Assembly: GCF_023923205.1 (NCBI RefSeq)
Contig: NZ_CP099490.1
Span: 3,410,001-3,474,000, forward strand
Direction: 5' to 3'
From: Ornithinimicrobium cryptoxanthini
Lineage (GTDB): Bacteria; Actinomycetota; Actinomycetes; Actinomycetales; Dermatophilaceae
Length of the DNA stretch: 64,000 nucleotides
Positions 46,867 to 55,800 of this stretch are shown here, piece after piece. The notes below the pieces were generated by a model, which saw only the letters and a program-made list of their open reading frames with translations, was not told where the DNA came from and did no database searches. Position 1 is the first letter of the stretch. Each line of letters begins with the position of its first letter. Made by a program: the position numbers and the translations under genes.

Positions 46867-48330
46867 TTATCTGGTGAATGTTGCCGGTTCTGCTGCTGAC
46901 GTCGCCAGCGACCCTGACGTGGACGGTGGGTGTGCTCGTCCCGCAGCGCGGGGAGCAGACCCCTTTGCGAGCCCCTGGTAGACCCTGTCGGTCTTGACCC
47001 AGTCGCTCTTGCTCCGCGCGATGCGGAACGCTGCCCGCCACACGGAGACGATCATCAAATAGCTGTAGATCCAGTACGCGAGGCCGAGGAGTAGCGCACG
47101 ACCACGACCCGTCCCCGGTTCGGCCTTGATCCGATAGACGAGACCCCACACCGCCAGCGGACCGATCCCGAAGACGATGATCAACGGGATCAGGCCCCAC
47201 GCCCCGCCGGCGAACCAGCCCGTCACACCGGCCGGCGTCATCACGGCATACCTGATGACGAATCCCCACGCGGCGACGTAGACCACGGAGCCCACGAGCT
47301 GAGTCCACGGAATGAGCAGGAAGTAGCAGATCTCAAGTGCTGCTGGCGTGCTCAGGTTGCGCGAGCGCAGCACCGCGCCCAGGTAGCGCAGGCACTCCAT
47401 GCCACCCTGCGCCCATCTGGTCCGTTGCCGCACCAGCGCTCGCGCTGAGGGCAGGCCCTCCTGGGCCACCCAGACGTCATTGCAGTATTCGTTGCGTCGA
47501 CCCACCAGCAGGACATGCAGCCCGAGCTCGAAGTCTTCAAGCAGGGAACCGTGCCAGGGCGTGCCGTGCTGCTCAGCGATGAGGTCAAGGACTGACAAGC
47601 GGCTGAACTGGCCGTTGCCGCCCATGCCAACCGAACCCAGGCTGCGGCGCAGATGCTGCATGGCGGCGATGACTGAGCGGAACTCCAGGTCCTGCAATGT
47701 CACCAGAAGGCGACCGAACCTGGTCACGGGCTCAGGATCGCCGGCGTCGATGCGGCCAGACTCTCCGCGGTTGACCATGCGGACCTGGAGCTGGGCCGCG
47801 CCCACCTGAGTGTCACCAAAAATGGTCGGCCCGCTCAGTGTTGCGAGCGCATCAGGGTCGAGAACACCATCCGCGTCAATGACGCCGACGACGACGCGTT
47901 CGGCCGCCTTCTCGTAGTCCTCGCCGTGCACCATCTCGAGGTGGCGGCGGATCGCACGCCATCCGGCGTTCAGGGCGGCACCCTTGCCCTGTCTGGCCTG
48001 CGGCGGCGTCCGGCGGACGACGTGGACGCGAAGGTCGGTCCGTGCGAGATCCTCAAGAATGGTGAGAGTGCCGTCCGAGGAGTCGTCGTCGATGGCCCAG
48101 ACGTGCGCTGAAGGGTGCATCTCCCGCATGCGCGTGACCGTCCGGTGCACCACCCTCTCCTCGTCGAGGCAGGGGATCAGCACGTGCCACTCAAATGACT
48201 GGGGATCGCCTGCAGCGGTCTTCTGGTGCCGGAGGAACGGGAGCAGGATAGCCATGACGTAGCCGAGGAAAGTGATGCACAGAGCGAGGGCCATGAGGTC
48301 AACCCAGGGCCCTAGTCCTAGCGGGCTCAT
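46867..48330 (-). CDS. family 2 glycosyltransferase, membrane-bound
   Basis: This 487-residue membrane enzyme has an N-terminal membrane segment and a GT2 domain with WHVLIPCLDEE, AIDDDSSDG (Asp81-83), VIDADGVLD, LLEDFELGL and QRTRWAQGG, the D, DxD, ED and QxxRW motifs of processive glycan synthases. Four to five further hydrophobic segments follow. It likely makes or transfers a surface polysaccharide or decorates the exported protein. The ATG overlaps the exosortase-like gene stop (ATGA). Soluble C-terminal tail of about 50 residues. Confidence 0.85.
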   Translation of the reverse strand: MSPLGLGPWVDLMALALCITFLGYVMAILLPFLRHQKTAAGDPQSFEWHVLIPCLDEERVVHRTVTRMREMHPSAHVWAIDDDSSDGTLTILEDLARTDLRVHVVRRTPPQARQGKGAALNAGWRAIRRHLEMVHGEDYEKAAERVVVGVIDADGVLDPDALATLSGPTIFGDTQVGAAQLQVRMVNRGESGRIDAGDPEPVTRFGRLLVTLQDLEFRSVIAAMQHLRRSLGSVGMGGNGQFSRLSVLDLIAEQHGTPWHGSLLEDFELGLHVLLVGRRNEYCNDVWVAQEGLPSARALVRQRTRWAQGGMECLRYLGAVLRSRNLSTPAALEICYFLLIPWTQLVGSVVYVAAWGFVIRYAVMTPAGVTGWFAGGAWGLIPLIIVFGIGPLAVWGLVYRIKAEPGTGRGRALLLGLAYWIYSYLMIVSVWRAAFRIARSKSDWVKTDRVYQGLAKGSAPRAAGRAHPPSTSGSLATSAAEPATFTR

Positions 48331-48863
48331 GCTCCCACCGCCGACATACGGGCCGGATCGCGCAGGATGAGGCGGACAAAGAGGAGCACAGCAGCAACGA
48401 AACCGATGGTGCTGATCGCTGACCCGAGAAAGACGTGGCTGAACTCATAGCCACGCTCAAATCCCATCGTCTTCATCATCGCGACAATGGTGGCAATCCG
48501 GAGCTGGTTGGCGATCATGAAGACGAGCACCAACGCACCAACACCCAGTGCGACTGACCGTAGGCGCAGCGGCCGCATCCACGCAGCTGCCGCAGACCCA
48601 CCGAGGAAGAGCGCGGTCAAAGGAGCCACGCTGCAACCCACACTGAAGCCCACGCCCACCCAGCGACCATCAAGGGGGAAGATGACAGCCTGTCCCATGG
48701 CGTCCGCTCCGAGGCCGCCAAGGTTGAGAAGGGTGGCTTGGGCCAGCGCTTCGACGGAGCGCACACTTTGTCCCAGCAGGAGCAGTGCCAGGGCCGCGAC
48801 CAGCAGGAAGACCGCGATAATCAGGGAGGGGCGCCGCTGCACCTGGCCATCGCTCGATGCCAT
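48327..48863 (-). CDS. exosortase/archaeosortase-family protein
   Basis: This 178-residue membrane protein has about five hydrophobic segments and the exosortase family layout: Cys77 in GFSVGCSVAPLTALF, Arg122 in IANQLRIATI and His143 in YEFSHVFLG, the presumed catalytic triad of Cys, Arg, His. Exosortases cut C-terminal tails of PEP-CTERM-type proteins and attach them to polysaccharide or lipid. ATG 48863 is chosen; an upstream TTG (48908) is less likely. The neighbouring exported protein and glycosyltransferase would be its partner genes. Alternative: a passive homologue of unknown role. Confidence 0.75.
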   Translation of the reverse strand: MASSDGQVQRRPSLIIAVFLLVAALALLLLGQSVRSVEALAQATLLNLGGLGADAMGQAVIFPLDGRWVGVGFSVGCSVAPLTALFLGGSAAAAWMRPLRLRSVALGVGALVLVFMIANQLRIATIVAMMKTMGFERGYEFSHVFLGSAISTIGFVAAVLLFVRLILRDPARMSAVGA

Positions 48864-48911
48864 CGGCGAGAAGGCGACCTTTCGGTGCCTACCCCGGTAC
48901 CTGCCCAAAAG

Positions 48912-49067
48912 TTAGCTCTGGCCTGTGCGAGCTGCGGAGAATCTATAGGCCAGCAGCCCGACAACCATCAGCGCCAAGCCCACCAATGCGTAGGCGAAGA
49001 GCGGTGCGCCGGTATACGCCAAACTTCCCCCCGCAACGACGGTTCCGCCGCCACCAACCTTGTACAT
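48912..49067 (-). CDS. 51-residue LAYTG membrane-anchored protein
   Basis: The whole protein is MYKVGGGGTVVAGG, the sorting motif LAYTG, a hydrophobic helix and a short RFSAAR-type charged tail. LAxTG is the motif preferred by class E sortases, and such an enzyme lies 4 kb away. There is no separate N-terminal signal peptide, so export would rely on its single helix. GGGGAATTGTT precedes ATG 49067. Small wall-anchored peptides of this kind are known in actinobacteria but their role is unclear. Confidence 0.65.
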   Translation of the reverse strand: MYKVGGGGTVVAGGSLAYTGAPLFAYALVGLALMVVGLLAYRFSAARTGQS

Positions 49068-49090
49068 AACAATTCCCCAACCTGTGGTGA

Positions 49091-49126
49091 TTTTCGTCGT
49101 CCAAAGTGTCTTCGTCGTCCAGAGTG
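49091..49126. repeat. 18-bp direct repeat upstream of the LAYTG gene
   Basis: TTTTCGTCGTCCAAAGTG and TCTTCGTCGTCCAGAGTG are adjacent copies (16/18 identical) 24 bp before the ATG. They may be part of the leader or a binding site. Confidence 0.5.
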
Positions 49127-49194
49127 ACCGTAGCCACACGCCACCAGCGCCACAAGAGACTTGGACAAGACTTTACGTTCGGCCATTGCTGCAG

Positions 49195-49216
49195 ATCATA
49201 GATTTGCCTGATCTAT
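49195..49216 (-). promoter_or_regulatory. candidate promoter with palindromic operator for the surface operon
   Basis: On the minus strand TATGAT (49200-49195) is a good -10 hexamer. It abuts the inverted repeat ATAGAT-N7-ATCTAT (49198-49216). The region is the AT-richest part of the gap 49068-49345. No clear -35 was found. The rest of the gap holds no gene that I can support. Confidence 0.45.
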
Positions 49217-49345
49217 ACCTACACTAGACCTTCATTCATCGCGTGAGAGGCGATGCCGTGGTATCACGCATGCGAACCCGCGCGTAGTAAAGGCATAACC
49301 GCCGCGCTCCCTGGACTCAGCGCAGGAACACCAAGCACCTACGCG

Positions 49346-49933
49346 TCAGGCAGGTGGCGTCCACTCAGGGTCGCGGCCGAGCAGCGCCACCAGCTGGTCG
49401 ACGCGGCTCTCGGACTCGGTCGTCACCGGCGCAGCGAAGATGCCGGGCACCTCGCCGGCGCCCACCCGCGGCTTCTCATAGGCCAGCGCGGCCTCCACCG
49501 CATCGGGCACGAGGTGCGGGCGCACCCCGATCGCCCGGGCGAGGTCCCAGGCGTGGACCGTGAGGTCGACCAGCATTTGCTGGGCATACTCCGTCGTGCT
49601 GGAGGTGCCGAACGACATCTGGATCTCCCGCTCCGGCGCCTGCCCCCACGCCAGCACGGACGCGGTGATCGCGCGCCGCCAGGCCCCCATCGGGTCATCG
49701 CCCAGGACGTCACCGTCATAGCGGCTGCCCACCTGCTCCAACGACTCCCCCCGCAGCAGGTGCGGCGCCCAGAGGTGCTCGACGGTGAGGTGGTTGAGCA
49801 GGTCACGCACGCTCCACTCACGGCACGGGGTCGGCCGATCCCACTGCCCCTCGAGTGGCAGCTCGGTGACAACGCGGGAGGCCTCCGGGATCAACTCGAT
49901 CGCTTCGCTCACCTGCGCCACACTAGGTGTCAT
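49346..49933 (-). CDS. DinB/TIGR03086-like maleylpyruvate isomerase family protein
   Basis: This 195-residue protein has a DinB-like helical bundle: TPCREWSVRDLLNHLTVEH, a DLTVHAWDLARAIG motif with metal-type His, and a C-terminal LVALLGRDPEWTPPA. His residues in NHL, EHLW and VHAWD are the usual metal ligands. Members transfer mycothiol or similar thiols; the substrate is unknown. It is divergent from the methyltransferase, with the two ATG codons overlapping (49931-49934). Confidence 0.82.
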   Translation of the reverse strand: MTPSVAQVSEAIELIPEASRVVTELPLEGQWDRPTPCREWSVRDLLNHLTVEHLWAPHLLRGESLEQVGSRYDGDVLGDDPMGAWRRAITASVLAWGQAPEREIQMSFGTSSTTEYAQQMLVDLTVHAWDLARAIGVRPHLVPDAVEAALAYEKPRVGAGEVPGIFAAPVTTESESRVDQLVALLGRDPEWTPPA

Positions 49934-50498
49934 GGCTGGTGACAGCGAGCGCGGCCGGGAATCTGTGGACGAAGCGATGGCCGGCACGCCCCGCGCCGAC
50001 TTCCTGCCGCGGTCGGTGCGCCGCTCCGCCGGGCAGGACCGCGCGCTGCAGATCGGCCACGGCTCGACCTGCTCCCAGCCGAGCACGCTCCTGGCGATGC
50101 TGCGTCTCCTAGACGTCCGCCCGGGCCATCGAGTGCTCGACGTGGGCAGCGGGTCCGGGTGGAGCACCGCGATCCTCGCCCGGCTGGTCGGCCCAGAAGG
50201 GTGGGTGCTCGGGGTCGAGCTGGAGCAGGAGCTGGTCGAGCGAAGCGGCAAGGCCCTGGAGGGTATGCCGACCGCCCAGGTCCGCGTCGCCGCACCCGGC
50301 TCCCTGGGCTCGCCCGAGGACGGCCCGTTCGACCGGATCCTGGTCTCGGCCGGGACCAACCAGGTGCCGCAGGAGCTGGTCGACCAGCTGACCCCGGATG
50401 GCGCTCTGGTGCTGCCCCTGGCCGGTCGGCTCGTCCGCGTCACCCGCGACGGCCACGAGACCGCGCCGGGCCACTACCAGTTCGTGCCCCTGCGCTGA
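49932..50498 (+). CDS. protein-L-isoaspartate O-methyltransferase family protein
   Basis: This 188-residue SAM enzyme has DFLPRSVRRSAGQDRALQIG, then the PCMT hallmark GHGSTCSQPST, LDVRPGHRVLDVGSGSGWST (motif I), VGPEGWVLGVELEQEL and RILVSAGTNQVPQELVDQL. It repairs isoaspartyl residues or methylates another protein. ATG 49932 overlaps the divergent DinB-like ATG. CACACT 7 bases upstream is a weak leaderless -10. Confidence 0.83.
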   Translation: MAGDSERGRESVDEAMAGTPRADFLPRSVRRSAGQDRALQIGHGSTCSQPSTLLAMLRLLDVRPGHRVLDVGSGSGWSTAILARLVGPEGWVLGVELEQELVERSGKALEGMPTAQVRVAAPGSLGSPEDGPFDRILVSAGTNQVPQELVDQLTPDGALVLPLAGRLVRVTRDGHETAPGHYQFVPLR

Positions 50499-50527
50499 CC
50501 AGTTCTTGCAGCACACTCGCTCACGGG

Positions 50528-50596
50528 TTGCAAGCACCCGGCTAGGAATCCTGCAAACATCGGCCTAGACACCCTGCAAACATCGGCCTAGTCACC
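50528..50596. repeat. 23-bp tandem repeat array between convergent genes
   Basis: Three 23-bp units occupy 50528-50550, 50551-50573 and 50574-50596. Two are nearly identical, with CTGCAAACATCGGCCTAG; the first is more degenerate, and an even weaker copy may precede it at 50506. They fill the gap between two convergent stops. Confidence 0.8.
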
Positions 50597-50610
50597 TGCC
50601 GAGCTGCCCG

Positions 50611-51102
50611 TCAGCCGACCGGCGTCTCCCGCTTGCGCCGGACATACAACTGCTTGCGCACGCGGGCGACGACGGTGCCGTCCTGCGCGACCACGTCGGT
50701 CTCGAACCAGCGCAGCACCTTGCTGCCGTCCGCCGCCGCGGCGCGCAGCTCGTCCAGGTGCTCGTCGGTCACCTGGAACTCGGCCCGCACCGACGAGGTC
50801 CCAGGCGCGACGAACTCGATCTCGCCAGCCTTGTCCCACACGACAAACTCCGGCCCGAGGTTGCGCAGCACCAGCACCATCCAGAACGGGTCGGTCATCG
50901 CAAACAGCGAGCCACCGAACAGCGTGCCGACATAGTTGCGGGTCAACGGCCGCTTGTGCAGCGCGACACGGGCATAGCGGAAGTCGGCCGAGATCTCCTC
51001 CACGCGGATGCCGCTGGCCAGGAAGGGCGGCCACACGTTGAGGAAGTGGCGCATCGCCCGGTGGTTGCCGCCGAGCGACTGCCAGGTCGGCAGAGCCCTC
51101 AC
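50611..51102 (-). CDS. DUF4442/PaaI-like hot-dog protein
   Basis: This 163-residue protein has a hot-dog pattern: FRYARVALHKRPLTRNYVGT, FGGSLFAMTDPFWMVLVLRN and a C-terminal VVARVRKQLYVRRK. The Asn-Tyr-Val-Gly-Thr-Leu-Phe-Gly-Gly stretch is typical of DUF4442 or PaaI-type thioesterases. Its GTG overlaps the DedA stop (GTGA), suggesting coexpression. Probable thioesterase; substrate unknown. Confidence 0.8.
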   Translation of the reverse strand: MRALPTWQSLGGNHRAMRHFLNVWPPFLASGIRVEEISADFRYARVALHKRPLTRNYVGTLFGGSLFAMTDPFWMVLVLRNLGPEFVVWDKAGEIEFVAPGTSSVRAEFQVTDEHLDELRAAAADGSKVLRWFETDVVAQDGTVVARVRKQLYVRRKRETPVG

Positions 51103-51785
51103 GGCGACTCCTCTCGCGAGTCCTCCAGAGCACCCTCTCGCGACTCGCCCGCCACCCGACGGCCCTTGCGGTGCTGCGCCCCCTCCGGCGCAACCCCCAT
51201 GAACTTGTGCAGCAGCCGGTCGATCAGCAGACCGAGCAGCACCCCACCCGCCACCGCGACCGCGGTCGCCAGCAACGGGTTGTCATGCAGCCAGCGACCG
51301 GCGAGTGTCCCGATCGCGATGGAGTATGCCGCCCAGCTCAGGGCGGCGACGAAGTCCAGTGCGAAGAACTTGCGCCAGCGGAACTTCGTCGCCCCCGCGG
51401 TGATGTTGACGACGACCCGGCCCACCGGGATGTAGCGCGCGGCGATGATGATCATGGCGCCCCGCTGATCCAGCTCGCGGTGGGCCCAGCCCATCGCATC
51501 GCGCACGCGGTGGCTCTTGCTGTGGTTGAGCCGGGTCAGCCCCCCGTGGCGACCGATCGCATACGCAATGTTGTCCCCGAGCATCGCCCCCGTGGCCGCG
51601 ACCACAAAGACCCACCACATGTTCGGCTCCCCGACCGAGGCGGACACTGCGGCAAGCGCGACGATGATCGACTCGCTGGGCAGTGGCGGGAAGAAGCCGT
51701 CGATCGTGCACAGCGCAAACACCAGAGGCAGCACCCACACCGAGCCAGCTTGCGCGCGGACGAACTCGTTGATCATGTCAACCAC
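51099..51785 (-). CDS. DedA-family membrane protein
   Basis: This 228-residue protein has about five hydrophobic segments and DedA features: DGFFPPLPSESIIVALAAV, GAMLGDNIAYAIGRHGG and AARYIPVGRVVVNITAG. DedA proteins are thought to move phospholipid intermediates across the membrane. GTG 51785 follows GAGGAGG. The last 35 residues are charged and low-complexity. Confidence 0.88.
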   Translation of the reverse strand: MVDMINEFVRAQAGSVWVLPLVFALCTIDGFFPPLPSESIIVALAAVSASVGEPNMWWVFVVAATGAMLGDNIAYAIGRHGGLTRLNHSKSHRVRDAMGWAHRELDQRGAMIIIAARYIPVGRVVVNITAGATKFRWRKFFALDFVAALSWAAYSIAIGTLAGRWLHDNPLLATAVAVAGGVLLGLLIDRLLHKFMGVAPEGAQHRKGRRVAGESREGALEDSREESP

Positions 51786-51877
51786 GACGCCACCTCCTCC
51801 CCCGACCGCGTCGGACGACAGTCAAACTAACTGAGGGCACCGACGGTTCCCAACACGACCGCCCCTCACAGCCACGA

Positions 51878-52663
51878 TCACAGCCACGACACGTGCGGCG
51901 CGACCAGCGCATAGCCCACGAACGCCACCACGTCGAGCACCGTGTGCGCGATCACGAGCGGCATCACGCGCTTGGTCCGGACATAGACGAGCCCCAGGAT
52001 CAGCCCCATCGCGACGTTGCCGACGAACCCGCCGAACCCCTGATAGAGGTGATAGCTGCCGCGCACCAGCGCACTCGTCACCACGATCGTCACGGTCGAC
52101 CACCCCGCCTGGGCCCACCGGGTGAACAGGTAGCCAACCATCACCACCTCCTCCAGCAGCGCGTTGCCGACGGCGGCCAGCACCAGCACCGGGATGCCCC
52201 ACCAGATCGCGGGCAGGCCGGCAGCACTGATCGTCGTGTTGACCCCCAGCTCCCGCGCGCCCAGATAGAGCGCCAGCCCCGGCAGCCCGATCAGGGCGGC
52301 GAGCCCGAGCCCGGCCACCGTGTCGCGCCCGGGGCGGGCCAGGTCCAGACCGATGGCCCGGTGGGGACGGGGCAGGTCCTGGCTCAGCAGGAACAGTGCC
52401 AGCAGCACCGGCACCAACGGCAGGAGTATGTCGGCAAGCTGGTAGGCCAGGTCCAGCCAGGGCCGGTCGGGGACCCTTGAGGTGTTCATCGCGGTGGTCT
52501 GCTGGGCCAGCGGGGTGGGCGCGGTGAGCTTGCGGATCAGCGACAGCAGCGCCCACACCGCGGAGGCGCCGAGGCTGACGCCGAGGACGAGGACGGTCTC
52601 GGTGACCAGCCGTTGCCGACGGGTCACCGACCGCCCGGACGCGGCAGGGACGACGGGAGTCAT
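51878..52663 (-). CDS. CPBP-family intramembrane metalloprotease
   Basis: This 261-residue membrane protein has about seven hydrophobic segments and the CPBP/CAAX-protease motifs: NALLEEVVMVGYLFTR (the EE pair), RGSYHLYQGFGGF (His) and IAHTVLDVVAF (His). The family includes Rce1-type and bacteriocin-immunity-type proteases; a substrate is unknown. ATG 52663. It ends 90 bp from the DedA start. Confidence 0.86.
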   Translation of the reverse strand: MTPVVPAASGRSVTRRQRLVTETVLVLGVSLGASAVWALLSLIRKLTAPTPLAQQTTAMNTSRVPDRPWLDLAYQLADILLPLVPVLLALFLLSQDLPRPHRAIGLDLARPGRDTVAGLGLAALIGLPGLALYLGARELGVNTTISAAGLPAIWWGIPVLVLAAVGNALLEEVVMVGYLFTRWAQAGWSTVTIVVTSALVRGSYHLYQGFGGFVGNVAMGLILGLVYVRTKRVMPLVIAHTVLDVVAFVGYALVAPHVSWL

Positions 52664-52697
52664 GTGCCTAAGGTAACGATTCGGTCATCTCTGGGTC

Positions 52698-52724
52698 TTG
52701 ACTATGGACATTTGGGGGTGTCCA
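52698..52724 (+). promoter_or_regulatory. candidate promoter/operator of the second S8 protease
   Basis: TTGACT (52698-52703) is followed by a perfect inverted repeat TGGACA-N8-TGTCCA (52705-52724) between the -35 and the expected -10. The gene starts about 95 bp downstream. A regulator binding there could control it. Seen by eye only. Confidence 0.4.
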
Positions 52725-52816
52725 ACGCAGACTGCCTGAGCACCCTTGAGACCATCCGCCACTTTGGCGTGGGCGAAAGCGTGCGGCAGATTCCACTCCG
52801 AGTAAGGATTCCAACA

Positions 52817-55800
52817 GTGCGAAAGCCCCATCCCGGAACGCGAGCGCGGATCGCCGCTCTCGCTGCGTCCGCGGTCGTGGTCTCGCCACTGGCGGTAGGC
52901 ACCATGTCGGCTCAGGCCGACGAGGTAGCCAACCTCCAGCTAGGTGAGACCAAGACTTATATCGTCCAACTGGCCGACGACCCCCTGGTCGCCTTCGACG
53001 GCGGCCACGGTCTGACCGCGACGGCTCCCAAGGCAGGCGAGAAGGTCGACGCCGACAGCGCTGCCGCGCAGGCCTACACGGACTACCTGGGTGCACAGCG
53101 CGCCGACGTCCTGCAGACCCTCGGCCTGAGCTCCTCCGACGTCGTGACGACCTACGAGGCCGCGCTGAACGGCTTCGCCGTGGAGATGACTGCCGCCGAG
53201 GCGATCCACATGCGCAAGGCTCCGGGCGTCCTCCAGGTGTGGGAGGACGAGATCCGCCACGCAGACACGGTGCAGACCCCTGACTACCTGGGTCTTTCTG
53301 GTGACAACGGCGTCTGGGCGACCGAGTTCGGTGGCGTCGACAACGCCGGCGAGGGCATCGTCGTCGGAGTCATCGACACCGGCATCGACCCCAACAACCC
53401 GAGCTTCGCGGGCGAGGGCATCTCCGCTCCTCCCGCCGACTGGGCCGGCGACTGTAACGAGGCCGGAGTCGACCGCTACGCCGCGTTCGAGTGCAACAAC
53501 AAGGTCATCGGTGCGCGCTGGTATGGCGAGGCTTTCGGCAACACCGTCATCCCGGAGGAGTTCACCTCCGCACGTGACTACAACGGTCACGGTTCGCACA
53601 CGGCCGGCACCTCCGCCGGCAACCACGACGTGCCGCTGAGCATCCAGGGCGCCGAGCTCGGGCTGGCCTCGGGCATGGCCCCCGCAGCGCACATCGCGGC
53701 CTACAAGGCTCTGTGGATGACCGCTGACGGCAACGGCTCCGGCACCACTGCCGGCCTCGTGGCCGCGATCGACGACGCCGTCCTGGACGGCGTCGACGTC
53801 ATCAACTACTCGATCTCCGGCTCGAGCACCAACATCATGGGCCCGGACGAGGTGGCCTTCCTGTTCGCCGCTAACACGGGCATCTTCGTCTCCACGTCGG
53901 CCGGCAACTCCGGCGACACGGTCGGCGTCTCCTCGGTCGCGCACAACGCACCCTGGACGATGACCGTCGCTGCCAGCACGCACAACCGCGGCGCGGAGAA
54001 CAGCGTCACGCTGGGCAACGACGCCACCTATGACGGTGTCGGCTACGGCGGCCCGGTCGAGGCACCGCTGGTCTATGCCGGCGACATCCCCGCCACGGGG
54101 GTCGCCGCGAGCGAGGCCGAGCTGTGCGCCACCGGCGCGGTCGACGATGCTGCTGCAGACGGCAACATCGTGGTCTGCATGCGCGGCGCCTACGCACTGG
54201 TCGACAAGGGCAGTGAGGTCGCCAACAGCGGCGGCGTCGGCATGGTCATGATCAACGACCCGGCCGGTGCGGCCGGTCAGAACGCGATCATCTATGAGGT
54301 GCCGGCCACGCACCTCGCGGCCGCTGAGGGCCAGCTGGTCAAGGACTACGCGCAGACCGCTGCGGCTCCCACTGCCACGATCAGCGCCACCACCAACACC
54401 ATCGTGAACGCCCCGGAGATGGCGAGCTTCTCGTCATACGGTCCGGCGCTGGCCGGTGGCGGGGACCTGCTCAAGCCGGACATCACGGCTCCGGGCGTCG
54501 ACATCGCCGCTGCCTACCACGTGGACCACTCCGACCCCGGCACCCCGACCTTCTCCCAGATCTCGGGCACCTCGATGTCGGCCCCGCACATCGCGGGCCT
54601 GGCAGCGCTGATGAAGCAGGAGTTCCCGGAGTGGAGCCCGGCCGCCATCAAGTCGGCCATGATGACCACCGCACGTGACGTCGATGACGCGGGTGACCCG
54701 ATCGAGCGCCTCGGCACCGTCGCCACCCCGTTGAACTATGGTGCCGGTGAGGTCCAGCCTGCTCCGTCCTACAACCCGGGTCTGGTCTACGACGCCGGCG
54801 TGAACGAATGGCTTGACTACGCCTGCGCCATCGGCCAGCTCAGCGGTTGCACCGGCGAGGAGCCGGCTGCGAGCGACCTGAACTACCCGAGCATCTCGGT
54901 GGGTTCGCTGCCGGGTCAGCAGACGGTGACCCGCACGGTGACCGACGTGACCGGCGTGGGTGGCACCTACACCTTCGACATCGACGCCCCGGAGGGCACC
55001 ACGGTGACGGTCGTTCCCACGGTCCTGACCGTGCCCGCCGACGGCACGGCCAGCTACGAGGTGACCATCACGGCCACCACCGCTGAGCCGGAGGCCTGGA
55101 CCTTCGGTCAGCTGCGGCTGGTCAGCGGTGAGATCACCGTCGAGAGCCCGATCGCGGTTCGTCCCCTCGAGATCTCCGCTCCCGCGGAGCTGAACGGCGA
55201 AGGCTTCTCGGGCAGCAGCAGCTACCAGGTCACCCCGGGCTTCACCGGGACGCTGTCCACGGACATCGACGGTCTGATCCCCTCCGACGAGCGGCCGCTG
55301 GCGGTCACCTCGGACGGTCCGGCGGGTGGTGCTGGCTTCCAGGACCACGTCGAGCCGATCGTGGTCCCGGCGGGCACCAAGACGCTGCGGATCTCGACCT
55401 TCCAGTCGGAGATCACCCCGGCTGGCGTTGACATGGACCTGTTCCTCATCAACCCGGCCTACACCGCAGTTGTCGCACAGAGCGCGGCTGGTGGCTCGGA
55501 TGAGTCCATCACCCTCGACAACCCGGCAGCCGGCACCTACTACCTGGCGCTGGACTACTGGGATGGTGCCGCGGGTGCCGTTGCCAACGTGCCGACCCAC
55601 GTGTGGGCCGTCACCGACGCCGACGAGGGCAACATGACCGTCTCCCCGGAGACCGCCCCGGCGGCCATCGGCGTGCCGATCGACCTCACGGTCGCCTGGG
55701 ACGGTCTCGCGGGCGGTGCTCGCTACCTGGGCAACGTCAACTACCTCAACGGTGGCGAGACCATCGGCAAGACGATCGTCTCGGTCGTCACCGACGGTGT

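Noticed and set aside
48968..49186. ORF starting MAERKVLSK as the true N-terminus of the LAYTG protein
   Set aside because: It has a signal-like start but is in a different frame from the LAYTG segment and shows no motif further on.
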